Assembly (NCBI GenBank): GCA_902630355.1
Contig: CACOUL010000007.1
Coordinates: 1-64,000, forward strand
Source: Planctomycetaceae bacterium
Lineage (GTDB): Bacteria; Planctomycetota; Planctomycetia; Pirellulales; UBA7805
Direction: 5' to 3'
Length of the DNA: 64,000 bases
The translations under genes and the position numbers were made by a program. Below, piece by piece: positions 46,901 through 55,848 of this stretch; the stretch's first letter is position 1, and each line of letters opens with the position of its first letter. The notes beneath the pieces are model-generated. The model worked only from the letters and a program-made list of their open reading frames with translations. It ran no database searches and was not told where the DNA came from.

Positions 46901-47740
46901 CAAGGGAGCGACACGACTCGAGACACTTACGTTGTGAAACCCGAGATCGCGCGCTATCTGCTCAATTTGCAATTCGTGAATTGGATGTGCAAATCCGTGC
47001 AGCAGGCAAATTGCCACCGAATCAAATCCTGAGTCGTGAAGATGCGATAATTCTTTGCGGACAAAATCGCGGTCGAGTGAAATGAGCACTTGGCCATCGG
47101 TCGTGATCCGTTCATCGATCTCCACCACGGTCTGATAAAGGGGGGGCATTTTCTTGATTGCAAGTTGAAAAAGATGGGGTCGATCTTGATATCCGATCTC
47201 CAATGCATCGCCAAAACCACGTGTGATCAAAAGTGCCGTTTTGGCTCCGCTTCGCGTAATCAATGCATTCGTGCCCCGCGTGGTACCAAGTCGTACCGAA
47301 ACGGCAGGAATCGGATCGGTGAGTTGCAGTTGGAGTAAATACCGGATTGCAACGATGGGCGCCTCCTCATCTGAAAAGAGTTCGTAAGAGGCAGGTGCTG
47401 AACCATCGGGTTGCGGTGTTTCCAAAGTGAGCGTTCCGTTGGCGGTATCGAATGCGACGATGCGATTTTTGTCAATGAGATTTCCATGTCGGTCGAAAAG
47501 ATGACACTGATAGCCGCACCAGAAATTGTCGGGGTCTTCAGTTCTCGCCGGGTCGACAATCTGCTGCCCGTCCGATCCGGTGCAGACGGTGCCTTTGGTC
47601 ACTGCCGAACTAAGTAACTTGTGGCGCAGGGTTTTTCCATCGGCACGTTTTGCGCAGCAGTCAGTGAAGGTGCCACCAACATCAATCCAAAACTGCCAGC
47701 GGGAATCCGTTGCAGCGACAAGGTCAGTTTTCTGATTCAT
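43907..47740 (-). CDS. 5-oxoprolinase-type hydantoinase, fused HyuA-HyuB subunits
   Basis: A 1277-residue protein made of two halves that are separate genes in many bacteria. The N-terminal HyuA-like half (~residues 1-690) starts with the ATP-binding DVGGTFTDCCAK, with GTTRGTNALITR near 155 and GFDMGGTSTDVSRF near 365. The HyuB-like half (~735-1277) has FNNRFTAIAEQMGITLRNTS, NDPYRGGSHLPDVTV, FFTASRAHHAEIGG and GGNGTVRRIEF. The full-length fusion is the form of ATP-dependent 5-oxoprolinase (OPLAH), which opens 5-oxoproline to glutamate; hydantoinase activity on another ring is an alternative. ATG 47740 overlaps the stop of the upstream glycosylase-like gene by four bases. Confidence 0.88.
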   Translation of the reverse strand: MNQKTDLVAATDSRWQFWIDVGGTFTDCCAKRADGKTLRHKLLSSAVTKGTVCTGSDGQQIVDPARTEDPDNFWCGYQCHLFDRHGNLIDKNRIVAFDTANGTLTLETPQPDGSAPASYELFSDEEAPIVAIRYLLQLQLTDPIPAVSVRLGTTRGTNALITRSGAKTALLITRGFGDALEIGYQDRPHLFQLAIKKMPPLYQTVVEIDERITTDGQVLISLDRDFVRKELSHLHDSGFDSVAICLLHGFAHPIHELQIEQIARDLGFHNVSVSSRVAPLIKLVARGDTTVVDAYLNPVLDEYLRKLRDKLPGSDLRILTSAGGLVNAKHFFGKDSILSGPAGGVVGFVHAARAVGHDRAIGFDMGGTSTDVSRFDGQFQLEYETKKAGVRMVTPMMAIETIAAGGGSICSFDGVKLVVGPSSAGADPGPACYGRGGPLTVTDVNLLLGKILPEFFPFPIDRQAAEAQAELLIDEIDRANGQRYGIHELASGFSKIAVANMAAAIHSISVSAGADPREYLLVAFGGAAAQHACAVAREIGIRKILNHPDAGILSARGIGQADVVRHAATGIYRPFDSEMAPTLDETFGRLTDDLFNQVRSEGIAADRIEVRRSLDLRYMGLDAYLTITEPGDGKFKTAFDRAHRDRYGYILDRELEVVAARVEVTGRSDKCSLPSHSTDANVPTTQLTTEVYFGAIAHDTPVFKRSALRAGDRIQGPAVVVEYASTTVLDPGWSAEVLTGGELLLSDTTTSTREVVSTKNDPIMLEVFNNRFTAIAEQMGITLRNTSISVNVKERLDFSCAIFTPAGDLVVNAPHIPVHLGAMSQTVRSILEDNTRMRPGDVFVTNDPYRGGSHLPDVTVVTPVHDPQTEELLFFTASRAHHAEIGGIRPGSMPPFSRNLGEEGVLIRNFHLIEQGKSQEEHLREVLLSGDSPSRNVDDNLADIAAQAAANRQGAIELQQLIQHYSFPVVEAYMHHVQAAAEHKMRVVLSSIENGEYQYTDYLDLDGDEAAIRVCVTIEGDSAEIDFSGTSPVLPSNLNANPAIVTAAVMYCLRCLLDEDIPLNEGVLAPIQIILPECLLNPPPSEAAKDCAAVAGGNVETSQRVVDVLLGALGAAAGSQGTMNNLLFGDETFGYYETIAGGSGATPNAPGADAVHTHMTNTRITDPEVLEKRYPVRLHEFSIRKDSGGSGMYCGGNGTVRRIEFLKNLEVSILSQRRAAHPPYGLSGGKPGALGRNTLKRASGSVESLPALGEFSVESGDTLSIETPGGGGFGKPS

Positions 47741-48405
47741 GCGCAGGGTTCAACAATGCCTGCCGGGGGAAGCCATTCGGCAAGTGGGCATTCATCGCAA
47801 TTTGGTTTTTTCCGACAGTGGAGATGGCCAACGCGCACCAGAAGAGCGTGGTATTCATTGTAAAGATTGACATGAGGTTCGAGAGCGGCCTGAAAATGAT
47901 CCTGAATCGCGTGGTAATCTGCCTCGTATTCCATCCACCCGTGTCGCTTGAGCACGCGATTCGTGTAAGTATCGACTACGAAAATAGGTTTGTTCGCAGC
48001 ATAGAGCAGAATCGAGTCTGCCGTTTCGGGGCCGATGCCATTGATTGCTAAAAGATCGGTGCGTAGCGTTTCAAGGTCGGTGGCAAACATCTGCTCGAGT
48101 GAGCCATCGTGTTGGTTGAACAGGTAATCGAGTAGATTGCGCAATCGCTGAGTCTTCATGCGAAAATAACCTGCGGGTCGAATCAATTGCTCCAGTTCCG
48201 CTGGTGCTGTACGGTGCAGTGCCTGCGGGGTGAGGAGGTTGGCTTCGCGCAAATTCTCGATGGCAAGCGACACGTTGTTCCAGGCAGTATTTTGAACCAG
48301 CACGGCGCCAATCATTACCTCGAAGGGTGATTCAGCAGGCCACCAGTGCTGCGGTCCGTATGCCTGGTAGAGTCGCTGGTAAATATCGTCGAGTGTGACG
48401 GTCAT
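47737..48405 (-). CDS. Endonuclease III-related HhH-GPD DNA glycosylase-like protein (COG2231)
   Basis: A 222-residue protein with the HhH-GPD fold. The helix-hairpin-helix is in LLAINGIGPETADSILLYA near residue 125, followed by the catalytic Asp in PIFVVDTYTNRVL. The C-terminus has Cys residues in CRKKPNCDECP; the spacing is C-x5-C-x2-C, with the only further Cys close to the end, so an iron-sulphur cluster is possible but not of standard Nth spacing. A Lys at the usual glycosylase/lyase position is not obvious. It fits the COG2231 group of endonuclease III relatives. Substrate bases are unknown. It overlaps the downstream oxoprolinase gene but has no evident link in function. Confidence 0.8.
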   Translation of the reverse strand: MTVTLDDIYQRLYQAYGPQHWWPAESPFEVMIGAVLVQNTAWNNVSLAIENLREANLLTPQALHRTAPAELEQLIRPAGYFRMKTQRLRNLLDYLFNQHDGSLEQMFATDLETLRTDLLAINGIGPETADSILLYAANKPIFVVDTYTNRVLKRHGWMEYEADYHAIQDHFQAALEPHVNLYNEYHALLVRVGHLHCRKKPNCDECPLAEWLPPAGIVEPCA

Positions 48406-48667
48406 TCCGATGGTTCTAGCCGCTTGGTAACGATCGAAGGGGGGGTGCGACCGTACGAGCCGCCACGGTGAGGGTGGTACTAAATAAGCCGCATTTCCGG
48501 AGTTTAACTCAAACAGCAGCCCGTTTCGAGAGACTGATGGAATGGCAGGGGAGGGGCCGATGAAAGGGAGGCGGTCCTCGTCGATGAGGGCTTCTCACGT
48601 CTTTCCTGCGGAGTGCGGACCGACTATGCTTTCTCGCATCCAGAACGAAGCGCGATCGGTGTCGGCT

Positions 48668-49390
48668 ATGTCGACCGACTATTGGAACCAATCGCGGAGA
48701 CCGCTAGCGAGTTTCTTTTTCGTTCTCCCTTTGATTGTTTTTTATGAACTCGGCAGTTGGTGGCTGGGAGAGGGTGCCGTGCGCAACGGCGCTGCGATCT
48801 GGCTGCAGCAACTCTTGACCTCCTCCGGATTGGTCGGTTGGTTTCTACTGCCGCTTCTGACTCTCGCGATTTTATTGGCGTGGCACCACGCGACCGGGCA
48901 ACCGTGGAAGATTTCTACTAACGTGATTTATGCCATGGCCGCGGAATCGATGTTGCTGGCTGTCGTGTTGCTCGCCTTTGCGCACGTGCAGACGAATGTA
49001 CTCTCCATTGCCGGGGTACAACTCGACTGTGAGATCGGGATCGAGCAACTTGCCAACGAAACCTTCAGTAGAATTGTTCGGTACTTCGGTGCCGGGGTCT
49101 ACGAAGAGTTGCTTTTTCGTTTGATGCTGTTGCCTCTTGTGATGGCGGCCATAGGCTTGGTCATCGTGTCACAGAAAGCACGGATTATCGGAGCACTCGT
49201 GCTGACGAGCTTGCTGTTCTCCTTCGCACATTACATCGGTCCCTACGGCGACATCTTTGAGTGGGCGAGCTTTTCCTTTCGAGCGATGGCAGGGGGATTC
49301 TTCTGCCTTCTCTTTATCTTTCGGGGTTTCGGTATCGCAGCTGGTACTCACGCCGTTTACGACATGATCGTCGGGTTTCCGAGCGTTTAG
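48668..49390 (+). CDS. CPBP family intramembrane glutamic protease
   Basis: A 240-residue integral membrane protein with about seven helices. The conserved CPBP (Abi) motifs are present: YEELLFRLML (EExxxR) near residue 144, SFAHYIG near 183 and GTHAVYDM near the C-terminus with the last His. Members cleave prenylated proteins or act in peptide immunity and envelope functions. The target here is unknown. ATG 48668 (MSTDYWNQSRRP) was chosen because it lies just before the first helix; the frame is open to 48542, but the upstream residues are Arg/Ser-rich and look non-coding. Confidence 0.82.
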   Translation: MSTDYWNQSRRPLASFFFVLPLIVFYELGSWWLGEGAVRNGAAIWLQQLLTSSGLVGWFLLPLLTLAILLAWHHATGQPWKISTNVIYAMAAESMLLAVVLLAFAHVQTNVLSIAGVQLDCEIGIEQLANETFSRIVRYFGAGVYEELLFRLMLLPLVMAAIGLVIVSQKARIIGALVLTSLLFSFAHYIGPYGDIFEWASFSFRAMAGGFFCLLFIFRGFGIAAGTHAVYDMIVGFPSV

Positions 49391-49573
49391 TGGCCCGCGT
49401 AGAAACTTGTTTCGTGTCGGCTGCGAATGACGCGATTGAAATATCTCAAGGTTCCGATGTGAATCGCGTGCGAACGTTCGATCGCTCTTTGTCTGCCTTG
49501 CAATGAGGGTCTATAATGCGGACAGAAGATTTCTTTCGGTTTGAATTACATGCGTCTTTCAAGATAAATAAAC

Positions 49574-50131
49574 GTGCTTTCCATTCGCCCAAAAGTTGCC
49601 GAATTGGTTTTTCAACTTTATGGAAGGCCATTGCATCCTGAACTCTTTCAGGTCTTTTGTACCCGTACGGTCGATCATGGCGAGTATGAGGCGAGGATCG
49701 ACATTACAAGTGCAGGACATATTGTCGCATGGCGGCATCAGGGCATTACCCTGACGGAGGTTGCGACCGGTGCACATACACCGCTGCCACAAAAGCGACG
49801 CTTGCTTTCTTACCGCCTTCAGGGTGAACGGAATGATCAAGTGGATTGCCGTGGGGGCGTCCGCTATCTGATGGGATTTCAGTTGGAGAAAGTCCAGCCC
49901 GATATCTTCTGGAATTATCAGAACGATCTGTTTCAGGAGAACGATGAAACGGAGGGCATGATTTACCGCTTCGATTCGAGCGGCCGACTGGCGATCGGAG
50001 CGATCAGCTACATTCATATCGATGTGAGAATGCGGGTGCTGCGCGTTCAGGCATTCCACACATTTCCAGACGACTATGCCATCGTCAAGAGTCAGTCGAT
50101 TTTTGAACTGCCGCAGGTGGCCGATTCGTAG
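49574..50131 (+). CDS. DUF2617 family protein
   Basis: A 185-residue soluble protein. The start MLSIRPKVAELVFQLYGRPL with the following HPELFQV is, from memory, the conserved opening of DUF2617 proteins in planctomycetes and actinobacteria. GHIVAWRHQGITLTEV and PLPQKRRLLSYRLQGER are also typical. The function is unknown. The start is GTG 49574 with only a weak SD. Its stop lies 12 bases from the convergent hldE stop. Confidence 0.75.
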   Translation: MLSIRPKVAELVFQLYGRPLHPELFQVFCTRTVDHGEYEARIDITSAGHIVAWRHQGITLTEVATGAHTPLPQKRRLLSYRLQGERNDQVDCRGGVRYLMGFQLEKVQPDIFWNYQNDLFQENDETEGMIYRFDSSGRLAIGAISYIHIDVRMRVLRVQAFHTFPDDYAIVKSQSIFELPQVADS

Positions 50132-50143
50132 CTGCCAAGGGCG

Positions 50144-51619
50144 CTACACCTGGGCTGCTTCGAGGATGCGTGTCGTGGATACTCCTTCGACGAGCGGAGT
50201 GGTAACCACTGTGCCACCATACGATTCGACCAAGGATCGACCCACCACTTGGTCCAGACGGTAGTCTCCCCCTTTGACGAGTACATCGGGACGGAGTCGC
50301 TCAATTAAGTGAAGCGGATTTTCTTCATCAAAAATAATGACGAGATCGACGCACTGTAGGGCAGACAAAATGGCTGCCCGATCTCGCTGATGAATGACCG
50401 GTCGCGTATTACCCTTCAACTGTCGAACGCTGCGGTCGCTGTTGAGACCAACCACAAGAAAATCGCCGAACGTCGATGCATGCTGTAAGTAGGTAATGTG
50501 GCCGACATGTAACAGATCGAAACATCCGTTAGTAAAAACGATTCGTTTGCCACTTGCGCGTTGTACACCGGCCATTTGCTCTGCCTGTGGTAAACCCACA
50601 ATTTTGGATTCGGGCGGATGTTGTCGGTCACGCAGCCTGCTACGTAACTGAGCGCGGTGGATGACGGCCGCGCCGATTTGCTCGACTGCAAGGCCCGCCG
50701 CGACATTCGCCAGTTTGGCAGCAATCGGTCGAGGTTGATGAGCAGCAAGACAGAGTCCCACGGTGGCGAGTACCATGTCACCGGCCCCGGTGATGTCGTA
50801 GACCGTCCGCGGGTCGGTCGGAAATATTTCGCCCTCTCCCTCCCGCTCCACCAGTACCATGCCATCCCGGTCGAGGGTCACAAGGACAGCTTCCAAGTCG
50901 ACCAATTCACAAATTTTCTTTCCGGATTGCACGGCGAGAGCCGGGTCGTCGATCGTCAAACCAGTGATCCGCTCTGCTTCTGAGCGGTTCGGTGTGATCA
51001 TGGTCGCACCGCGGTAGATCTCGCAGTTTCGGTCTGCAGCCGGGTCGACGATAAGCGGCACACTTTGCTCGCTGGCAAGTTTGATGATTTGACGAAGCAA
51101 TCCCTCGGCAAGCGTTCCTTTTCCATAATCCGAGACGAGGATCGCATCGCAACTGATCAGCTTCTTCCGTAGCCCGCTGATAATTTTAGAGGCATGGCTG
51201 GCCGAAATCTCTTTCCGCACTTCTCGATCGACACGTAAAATCTGATGCGGATGACGATTGGCAGCCCTTCCCATGAAGCGATCTTTGGTCGTCGTGACTC
51301 GATCCGGATCGCGGATCAATAAATCGCATTTCACGCCAATCGAATTGAGCATCTGGTGGATGCACGCTCCCGCTTCATCGTCACCTAAAACACCGGCTGC
51401 CACCACGTCGGCGCCGAGATGTAAAAGTGATTGACAGACGTTTGCCGCTCCCCCTAATTTTTTCTCCTGCTCATCTGCCTGCAGCAGGATAACGGGGGCC
51501 TCCTGGCTGATGCGTTCGGCGTTGCCCCACGTGTAGCGGTCGAGCATAAAATCACCGACCACCAGCACACGCGGTCGACCGAGTTGGTCGATTGCAGAGA
51601 GTAAGTCGAGTTGGTCCAT
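50144..51619 (-). CDS. hldE: Bifunctional heptose kinase / adenylyltransferase HldE
   Basis: A 491-residue two-domain enzyme of ADP-heptose synthesis. The N-terminal PfkB-type kinase (~1-320) has LGGAANVCQSLLHLG and DITGAGDMVLATVG with the catalytic Asp, and phosphorylates heptose-7-phosphate at C1. The C-terminal cytidylyltransferase-like domain (~345-491) has VFTNGCFDLLHVGH and adds AMP. The start at ATG 51619 gives the usual RfaE N-terminus; the frame is open for 83 more codons upstream, running into the end of lpxK, and these do not look like protein. The neighbouring lpxK supports a role in lipopolysaccharide building. Confidence 0.9.
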   Translation of the reverse strand: MDQLDLLSAIDQLGRPRVLVVGDFMLDRYTWGNAERISQEAPVILLQADEQEKKLGGAANVCQSLLHLGADVVAAGVLGDDEAGACIHQMLNSIGVKCDLLIRDPDRVTTTKDRFMGRAANRHPHQILRVDREVRKEISASHASKIISGLRKKLISCDAILVSDYGKGTLAEGLLRQIIKLASEQSVPLIVDPAADRNCEIYRGATMITPNRSEAERITGLTIDDPALAVQSGKKICELVDLEAVLVTLDRDGMVLVEREGEGEIFPTDPRTVYDITGAGDMVLATVGLCLAAHQPRPIAAKLANVAAGLAVEQIGAAVIHRAQLRSRLRDRQHPPESKIVGLPQAEQMAGVQRASGKRIVFTNGCFDLLHVGHITYLQHASTFGDFLVVGLNSDRSVRQLKGNTRPVIHQRDRAAILSALQCVDLVIIFDEENPLHLIERLRPDVLVKGGDYRLDQVVGRSLVESYGGTVVTTPLVEGVSTTRILEAAQV

Positions 51620-51827
51620 AGCGGATACTCCCGCTGAATAAAGCGTGGGAGGCGAAAACGTGTCCGGCGTCGTGGGCACGCTGGTTATAGCGACCGTCGC
51701 CGATTGCGACCAGAGAATTTTGCGTTCGGGCGATGCTAGCGTCGAAGCGAATTGGGTCTTGAGAGTGGAAATGAGCGGAATTTTTCCAGGACTCGAGTTT
51801 ACTCTGATCGAGTCTCTCGGCTCGCGG

Positions 51828-52904
51828 TCATATGCGCTGCTGTAAACATTGCTGTAACAGGGCCTCAAGCCTTTCGGATCCGAGAGTTATTTCCGTTTCA
51901 ATGATGACCCCATAAAGCGGCAGAGTACTTTTCCAAAGAGGGCCGATTTTGACCAAATCCTTGTGGGTGCAGAGAACGGCGGCCGCTTCCATCGTTTCAC
52001 AGTGTTCTTTCAGCCATCGCGCATCGTGAGCGGTATAGTGATGATGATCGGGATATTCGCGAAGCGAGAGTAAATCCCAGTTTTTTTGTGATAACATCCG
52101 GCTGAAATTTTGAGGATTTCCCAGGCCGCAAAATGCGGCTACCCGGGCATCATCGAGTACCGAGAGGGGCGTCGTATTCCCGTTATGATCCATGAGGTGC
52201 ACGGGAGAATAAGCAATCTCTATCTGGCAGGCCCCCGGGGCAAGCGATTCGATCCGCTGCCAGAGCGCCTTCCGGTCTTCTGTGGCAATCGAGTCTATCC
52301 GCGTAAGCGCCACAGCGTCCGCTCTATGAAGGTTGGTGAGTGGCTCGCGGAGCGTACCGCGCGGAAATAACTTTTCGAATCCAAACGGTTCGGTCGCGTC
52401 GATGAGGACGAGATCAAAATTTCTTCCGAGTCGACGATGTTGGAATCCATCGTCCAGAACGATCGCCTCAGCTCGATGTTCCGCGATGGCAGTTTGTGCG
52501 GCTTTGAGGCGATCCGGGTTTTGTATGTGGGGTACGCCGGGAAGCTTTTCAGCTAATTCGAGTGCTTCATCGTTTTGCTTTCCCGAATCGCCTTTGTAGC
52601 CGCGCGATACGATGGCCGCTTTGATTCCACGCGCGCTCAACCACTGGACAAGCCATGCCACTGTCGGCGTTTTGCCGGTTCCTCCAAGGGTGACGTTACC
52701 GATGCTGATTACAGGCACATCCACGTGATGAATCGCCCGCCATCCCCGGTCGAAGAGCCGATTGCGAAGGAAGACAATTCCCCGATAGGGGAAAGAGAGT
52801 AAATTGAGAAAAGCCCGTGCGATGCAGGCTCGCAGGTCGCGTCGCCGACCGCTTACGATTGCTCGAAATGTTGAGGGATTGAGCAATACGGTCACCTGCC
52901 TCAT
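51828..52904 (-). CDS. lpxK: Tetraacyldisaccharide 4'-kinase
   Basis: A 358-residue kinase that phosphorylates the lipid A disaccharide at the 4' position on the inner membrane. The P-loop SIGNVTLGGTGKTP lies near residue 70. LDDGFQHRRLGRNFDLVLID near residue 150 holds the conserved DDGFQH motif of LpxK, and FCGLGNPQNFSRML follows later. The first ~55 residues form the membrane-associated helix (FLNLLSFPYRGIVFLRNRLF; cited by key residues). ATG 52904 is taken as the start. It is followed by hldE on the same strand after a 208-base gap. Confidence 0.9.
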   Translation of the reverse strand: MRQVTVLLNPSTFRAIVSGRRRDLRACIARAFLNLLSFPYRGIVFLRNRLFDRGWRAIHHVDVPVISIGNVTLGGTGKTPTVAWLVQWLSARGIKAAIVSRGYKGDSGKQNDEALELAEKLPGVPHIQNPDRLKAAQTAIAEHRAEAIVLDDGFQHRRLGRNFDLVLIDATEPFGFEKLFPRGTLREPLTNLHRADAVALTRIDSIATEDRKALWQRIESLAPGACQIEIAYSPVHLMDHNGNTTPLSVLDDARVAAFCGLGNPQNFSRMLSQKNWDLLSLREYPDHHHYTAHDARWLKEHCETMEAAAVLCTHKDLVKIGPLWKSTLPLYGVIIETEITLGSERLEALLQQCLQQRI

Positions 52905-52981
52905 GCGGCCCGATGCAAGATTGGCTGGAGAGTACGATCTCCCATGCTCTGACTCAAAATATTTCTAACGCGATGACTTCG

Positions 52982-54079
52982 CTATCGCAATTTGTCGCAT
53001 ATCGCTTCCGCCATTTCTTGAGTACCCACCGCCGTGGGGTCGTTGCGATCCGGCTTCAGGTCGTACGTTACCTGTTTCCCTTCGGCGATCACGGCAGCCA
53101 CGGCCGCTTCAAGCCTTTCAGCCGCGTCACGTTCTCCCAGATGTTGGAGCATGAGCATGCCAGAAAGAATGAGTGCCGTGGGGTTCACCTTGTTTTGCCC
53201 TTTGTATTTCGGGGCACTTCCGTGAGTTGCTTCAAAAACGGCACCCTCGGGGCCAATATTTGCACCCGGCGCTACGCCAAGTCCTCCGACCAATCCCGCG
53301 CCGAGATCGCTCACGATATCACCGTAGAGGTTGGGCAAAACCAGCACATCGTACAACTCCGGCTTTTGGGCCAGTTGCATGCACATATTGTCTACGATTC
53401 GCTCTTCGAATTCGATATCGGGATAGTCTTCTGCCACGCGTTGGGCCGTTGCCAGAAAGAGTCCATCACTGTATTTCATGATGTTTGCCTTGTGCACGGC
53501 AGTGACCTTTTTACGTCCATTGTCTCTGGCATAGTCGAGGGCACAGCGGACGATCCGTTCGGTACCCGAAACGCTCATCGGTTTGATCGAGACACCCGTT
53601 TCAGCCCCAGCGGTTTTAATCTTTCGATCCGAAGGGAGCTGATTGATGAATTCGATTAACTCGGTCGTCTCCGGTTTTCCTGCTTCGAATTCCACCCCCG
53701 CATAGAGGTCTTCCGTATTCTCTCGGACGATCACCAGATCGACCGGTAGCGATGAAAAATAACTGCGGACACCCTTGTATTGCTTGCAGGGCCGGATGCA
53801 CGCAAAGAGGCCAAGTTCCTGTCTTAAGTAGACGTTGATGCTGCGGAAGCCGGTGCCTACGGGAGTCGTGATGGGAGCCTTGAGGGCACACCGCGTGCGG
53901 CGGACACTCTCGAGGGTACTCTCGGGGATGGGGGTCCCCGCCGTTTCCATGATATCGACTCCGGCCTCCTGGACGTCCCATGTGATGTCCACTCCCGTTG
54001 CATCGACACATTTGCGAGCCGCCTCGGCAAGTTCGGGGCCGGTTCCGTCACCGCGGATTAACGTAATTTCGTGCGGCAT
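52982..54079 (-). CDS. NAD-type isocitrate dehydrogenase
   Basis: A 365-residue enzyme of the isocitrate/isopropylmalate dehydrogenase family. It shows [13 protein letters not shown] at the start, [15 protein letters not shown] near residue 122 and [23 protein letters not shown] near 255 (key motif YGDIVSDL). [21 protein letters not shown] comes near 295 (motif HGSAP). The substrate-loop Ser/Arg/Lys pattern and the NTEDLYAG motif favour isocitrate over 3-isopropylmalate; the HGSAP site and lack of NADP-type residues favour NAD. It is a short TCA-cycle type (about 330-370 residues) rather than the 740-residue monomer. ATG 54079 has TGGAAA upstream. Confidence 0.85.
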   Translation of the reverse strand: MPHEITLIRGDGTGPELAEAARKCVDATGVDITWDVQEAGVDIMETAGTPIPESTLESVRRTRCALKAPITTPVGTGFRSINVYLRQELGLFACIRPCKQYKGVRSYFSSLPVDLVIVRENTEDLYAGVEFEAGKPETTELIEFINQLPSDRKIKTAGAETGVSIKPMSVSGTERIVRCALDYARDNGRKKVTAVHKANIMKYSDGLFLATAQRVAEDYPDIEFEERIVDNMCMQLAQKPELYDVLVLPNLYGDIVSDLGAGLVGGLGVAPGANIGPEGAVFEATHGSAPKYKGQNKVNPTALILSGMLMLQHLGERDAAERLEAAVAAVIAEGKQVTYDLKPDRNDPTAVGTQEMAEAICDKLR

Positions 54080-54365
54080 AATTTATTTTTCCATGTAAAA
54101 AAGTGTTGACCGCTTTTTTCACTTCGCAACGTCCGAGGATGCAAAGGAAACCGCCAGCGAGGTCCGAGAGTATCAGACCGATGCACGATCGTCAACGCGG
54201 GCAGCATGAGTGGTTCGTGTGCCAAGAAGAGCCCAGGTGCCGGATGGCGCGGTGCGCGTTATAACGGGTTGCAGACGGTGCCAAAAATAGAAACGGAATC
54301 AGCGAGACAAGCTGAACGTGTTGTCACTCGGTTTTGGTGCGAATTCAAAAAGTGCGAGGTGTTTT

Positions 54366-54851
54366 TTGAATGACGATCCGCAAGTAAAGGCTGAGGTGCC
54401 GGGCCGGATTGCAGCAGTTGATTTCGGTACCGTGCGAATGGGAATTGCGATCACCGATCCCCAGCAAAAAATAGCAAGTCCGCTCGAACAGTATGTTCGC
54501 CGGGGGCAGTCGCGGGATAGCGAATATTTTAGAGAACTCGCTGATCGGGAGGGAATCGTCCTTTGGGTTGTGGGGCTTCCGGTGCATCTCAGTGGTCAGG
54601 AAAGCCAGAAGTCGACCGAGGTGCGAAAATTCGGCGAGTGGCTCACCGCGACGACTGGGGTTTGTGTCACCTTTTTCGATGAGCGATTCAGCACGCAGTT
54701 TGCCGATGAGGTGTTGATGCAGGGGGCGGCCTCGAAAAAAAAGCGAAAACAGAAAAGAGACAAAATTGCGGCACAAATCATTCTTGCCGCCTATCTTGAA
54801 GCGGGCAGTGGTGATCCACCGCTGCCGCTCGATGACGGAGGAGACGCGTGA
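54366..54851 (+). CDS. ruvX: Putative pre-16S rRNA nuclease / Holliday junction resolvase-like RuvX (YqgF)
   Basis: A 161-residue RNase H-fold protein. Motifs are AAVDFGTVRMGIAITD with the first Asp, VVGLPVHLSGQES near residue 75, FFDERFSTQFADEVL near 110 and a closing RDKIAAQIILAAYLE. YqgF proteins finish the 5' end of 16S rRNA. The start TTG 54366 follows GCGAGG by six bases and gives a normal-length N-terminus; the frame is open to GTG 54318. Its stop overlaps the GTG of the next gene (GTGA). Confidence 0.83.
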   Translation: MNDDPQVKAEVPGRIAAVDFGTVRMGIAITDPQQKIASPLEQYVRRGQSRDSEYFRELADREGIVLWVVGLPVHLSGQESQKSTEVRKFGEWLTATTGVCVTFFDERFSTQFADEVLMQGAASKKKRKQKRDKIAAQIILAAYLEAGSGDPPLPLDDGGDA

Positions 54852-55714
54852 ACCGCTTGATTGTGGGTTGTGGATATCTCGGAAGGCGGGTGGCAGATCT
54901 TTGGCATCGCGCGGGGGATACGGTTCACGTGGTTACGCGCACGCAGGCGCATGCCAACGAATTTGCGACCACCGGGTGGCACCCGCAAGTAGCCGATGTG
55001 CTGGAGCCGACGTCTTTGGTCGATCTGCCGGAAGTGGATACTCTCTTGTTTGCCGTCGGCTACGACCGATCATGCTCGGCGAGTATCCATGAGGTTTACG
55101 TGGAGGGACTGCGTAATGTACTCGACGCGATCTCTGCGAGTGCTGAGAGAGTGCTCTACATCAGTTCGACCGGTGTGTATGCGGAGGCTGACGGTGATTG
55201 GGTCGATGAAACCTCTGCGGTTGTCGGGAACCGCGAGGGAACGCGGGCCTGTTTGGCTGCGGAGCAGCTACTTCAATCGCATGCCCGTGGGAAGAAAGCG
55301 ACTATTTTGCGACTTGCGGGTATCTATGGCCCGGGGCGACTCCCCCGGGCTGGCGATCTTTTGGCTCATCGTCCGATTCCGGCACCAGCAGCCGGTTATT
55401 TGAATCTGATTCACGTGGAGGACGCGGCTCGATCGGTGGTGGCTGCAGCGGAGAGGGGGAGCGGGGGAATCTATTCGGTTGCCGACGGGATGCCAACCCT
55501 CCGCCGAGACTATCTCGAAGAACTGGCGCGCTTACTCGGTGCCCCTCTCCCGCAATTTGAGCCGCCTGCCGAGCCGCCATCGGGTCGCCGTGTAAGCAAT
55601 AAACGGGTGCGGAATGATCGATTAATCAATGAACTGGGTCTGGACTTGCAGTATCCGAGCTATCGCGAGGGACTCGCTGCGATCGTGAAAGAAAATAAAC
55701 GGATAAGAAGGTAA
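54848..55714 (+). CDS. NAD(P)-dependent epimerase/SDR-like protein (YeeZ-like)
   Basis: A 288-residue extended short-chain dehydrogenase. The nucleotide-binding loop is variant: IVGCGYLGRRVADLW rather than GxxGxxG, as in YeeZ-like proteins. VLYISSTGVYAEADGDWVDETS follows near residue 100 (motif SSTGVY), the later ILRLAGIYGPGR near 155, and LIHVEDAARSVVAA near 190. In place of the usual YxxxK only Ala/Glu-rich CLAAEQLL is seen after the SST strand, so catalytic function is open. The GTG start at 54848 overlaps ruvX, implying coupling. Confidence 0.78.
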   Translation: MNRLIVGCGYLGRRVADLWHRAGDTVHVVTRTQAHANEFATTGWHPQVADVLEPTSLVDLPEVDTLLFAVGYDRSCSASIHEVYVEGLRNVLDAISASAERVLYISSTGVYAEADGDWVDETSAVVGNREGTRACLAAEQLLQSHARGKKATILRLAGIYGPGRLPRAGDLLAHRPIPAPAAGYLNLIHVEDAARSVVAAAERGSGGIYSVADGMPTLRRDYLEELARLLGAPLPQFEPPAEPPSGRRVSNKRVRNDRLINELGLDLQYPSYREGLAAIVKENKRIRR

Positions 55715-55813
55715 CGCAGTTTTGTCTTCCCTCGTATCTTGGCGCAGCGCGTCAACCAACCTTAGAATTTTGACTGAGGGTCGCTCCGGGTGATCGCCCG
55801 ACGATATGTCTTC

Positions 55814-55848
55814 GGCAGGTATTGAAGGCAGGTATCGAAGGCAGGTTC
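55814..55848. repeat. Short tandem repeat, 13-base unit, 2.7 copies
   Basis: GGCAGGTATTGAA (55814-55826), GGCAGGTATCGAA (55827-55839) and a partial copy GGCAGGTTC (55840-55848) lie just before the MBL-fold hydrolase gene. They fall inside the frame if its upstream ATG (55806) is used. Confidence 0.7.

Noticed and set aside
51620..51868. Upstream extension of the hldE frame by 83 codons, running into the end of lpxK
   Set aside because: The extension is unlike any RfaE N-terminus, and ATG 51619 gives the expected protein.
54095..54122. A/T-rich inverted repeat (AAAAAAG / CTTTTTT) upstream of the isocitrate dehydrogenase gene
   Set aside because: Low-complexity pairing, no G/C core; neither a convincing terminator nor an operator.
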